64,000 bases of DNA from an uncultured Eubacteriales bacterium (GTDB lineage Bacteria > Bacillota > Clostridia > Christensenellales > Aristaeellaceae): contig CADAQZ010000013.1 of NCBI GenBank assembly GCA_902790175.1, positions 1 through 64,000 of the forward strand. Reading direction: 5' to 3'. The notes beneath the pieces were generated by a model, which had not been told where the DNA came from, did no database searches, and saw only the letters and a program-made list of their open reading frames with translations. The translations under genes and the position numbers were made by a program. Positions 63,801 through 64,000 of the stretch are shown here, piece by piece (the stretch's first letter is position 1; every line of letters starts with the position of its first letter).

Positions 63801-63901
63801 TCATGTGGATTTTATTTGAGGGGGTTATAGGGCGGCCTGCCGCCCCGTGCCGGACCCCTTCGCCAGGAATACACGGAGTACAGAAAGGTGGTCATCCCGG
63901 C

Positions 63902-64000
63902 ATGAGTTTCGGAAAGAAGAAGGGAACGGCTCAGAGGTCGCTGGCGGATTCCGGCAAGCGACAGGCGGCGTACCTGGCAATGGTGCTGCCCGGCACGCTG
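63902..64000 (+). CDS. Start of a probable sugar ABC transporter permease
   Basis: Only the first 33 codons are inside the window: SFGKKKGTAQRSLADSGKRQ, then AAYLAMVLPGTL. A basic N-terminus leading into a hydrophobic Y-L-A-M-V-L-P-G-T-L segment is typical of LplB/UgpA-type permeases for oligosaccharides. AAAGGTGG precedes the ATG. The call depends on this short stretch. Confidence 0.5.
   Translation, partial: MSFGKKKGTAQRSLADSGKRQAAYLAMVLPGTL

Overview
The window is GC-rich DNA from a Gram-positive, probably Clostridia-type anaerobe. Supporting signs are RNase Y, DnaD/DnaI-type replication proteins, a GerW (YtfJ) sporulation protein next to its DUF2953 partner, VanW proteins, a T-box leader, strong Shine-Dalgarno sites and many secreted proteins with Gram-positive signal peptides. 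The dispersed GC-rich palindromes and mobile-element scraps look like an uncultured gut Clostridia lineage (Christensenellales/Oscillospirales-like). That placement is an inference; no rRNA is present.

Layout. 1-4.4 kb: end of a LytTR regulator, a secreted protein and the TldD/TldE protease pair. 4.4-12 kb: GDPD phosphodiesterase and MFS transporter facing away from a domain-permuted GH3 glycosidase, then GerW/DUF2953 and a methyltransferase. 12-19.4 kb: RNase Y (frameshifted), a RelE/RelB toxin-antitoxin pair, a PBP-GGDEF diguanylate cyclase, TyrS (frameshifted), and an aminotransferase behind a Tyr-type T-box. 19.5-28.7 kb: DnaD, DnaI and a prolyl-tRNA editing protein; a BMP-domain protein; a run of small enzymes (phosphoesterase, YigZ, RluA, TrmL); a sigma factor. 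28.8-35 kb: tRNA-Pro, recF, an AT-rich island (FtsK-like motor and a peptidoglycan-binding protein), and a polar amino acid ABC transporter. 35-41.9 kb: VanW, ScpA, an M50 protease, a SpoIIE-type phosphatase and a secreted asparaginase. 42-48.3 kb: a two-component system with an unusual XRE-REC regulator, a secreted C26 hydrolase, and a patch of broken mobile-element genes next to tRNA-Ser. 48.5-64 kb: an NlpC/P60 cell-wall hydrolase, SRP RNA, nagB-glmM, an L,D-transpeptidase, a FeoA-FeoB fusion with its Cys-rich partner, a DUF3810 protein, a heterodimeric ABC exporter, a D,D-carboxypeptidase and the start of a transporter permease.

Themes. Cell-envelope metabolism recurs (NlpC/P60, L,D-transpeptidase, D,D-carboxypeptidase, VanW, nagB-glmM). 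Translation and tRNA functions also recur (TyrS, T-box, YbaK-type editing, TrmL, RluA, two tRNAs). Intergenic spaces are packed with at least five families of palindromic or tandem repeats, one inside the GH3 gene and one inside an ABC exporter gene.

The most notable observations are: (i) short deletions that remove the most conserved motif of TyrS, RNase Y and FeoB, which may be assembly artefacts or real; (ii) a hairpin family whose stem sequence changes while an 11-nt loop is kept; (iii) a circularly permuted GH3 enzyme with a repeat inserted in its inter-domain linker; and (iv) several unusual sensor fusions (XRE-REC, PBP-GGDEF, ParB-like-BMP).
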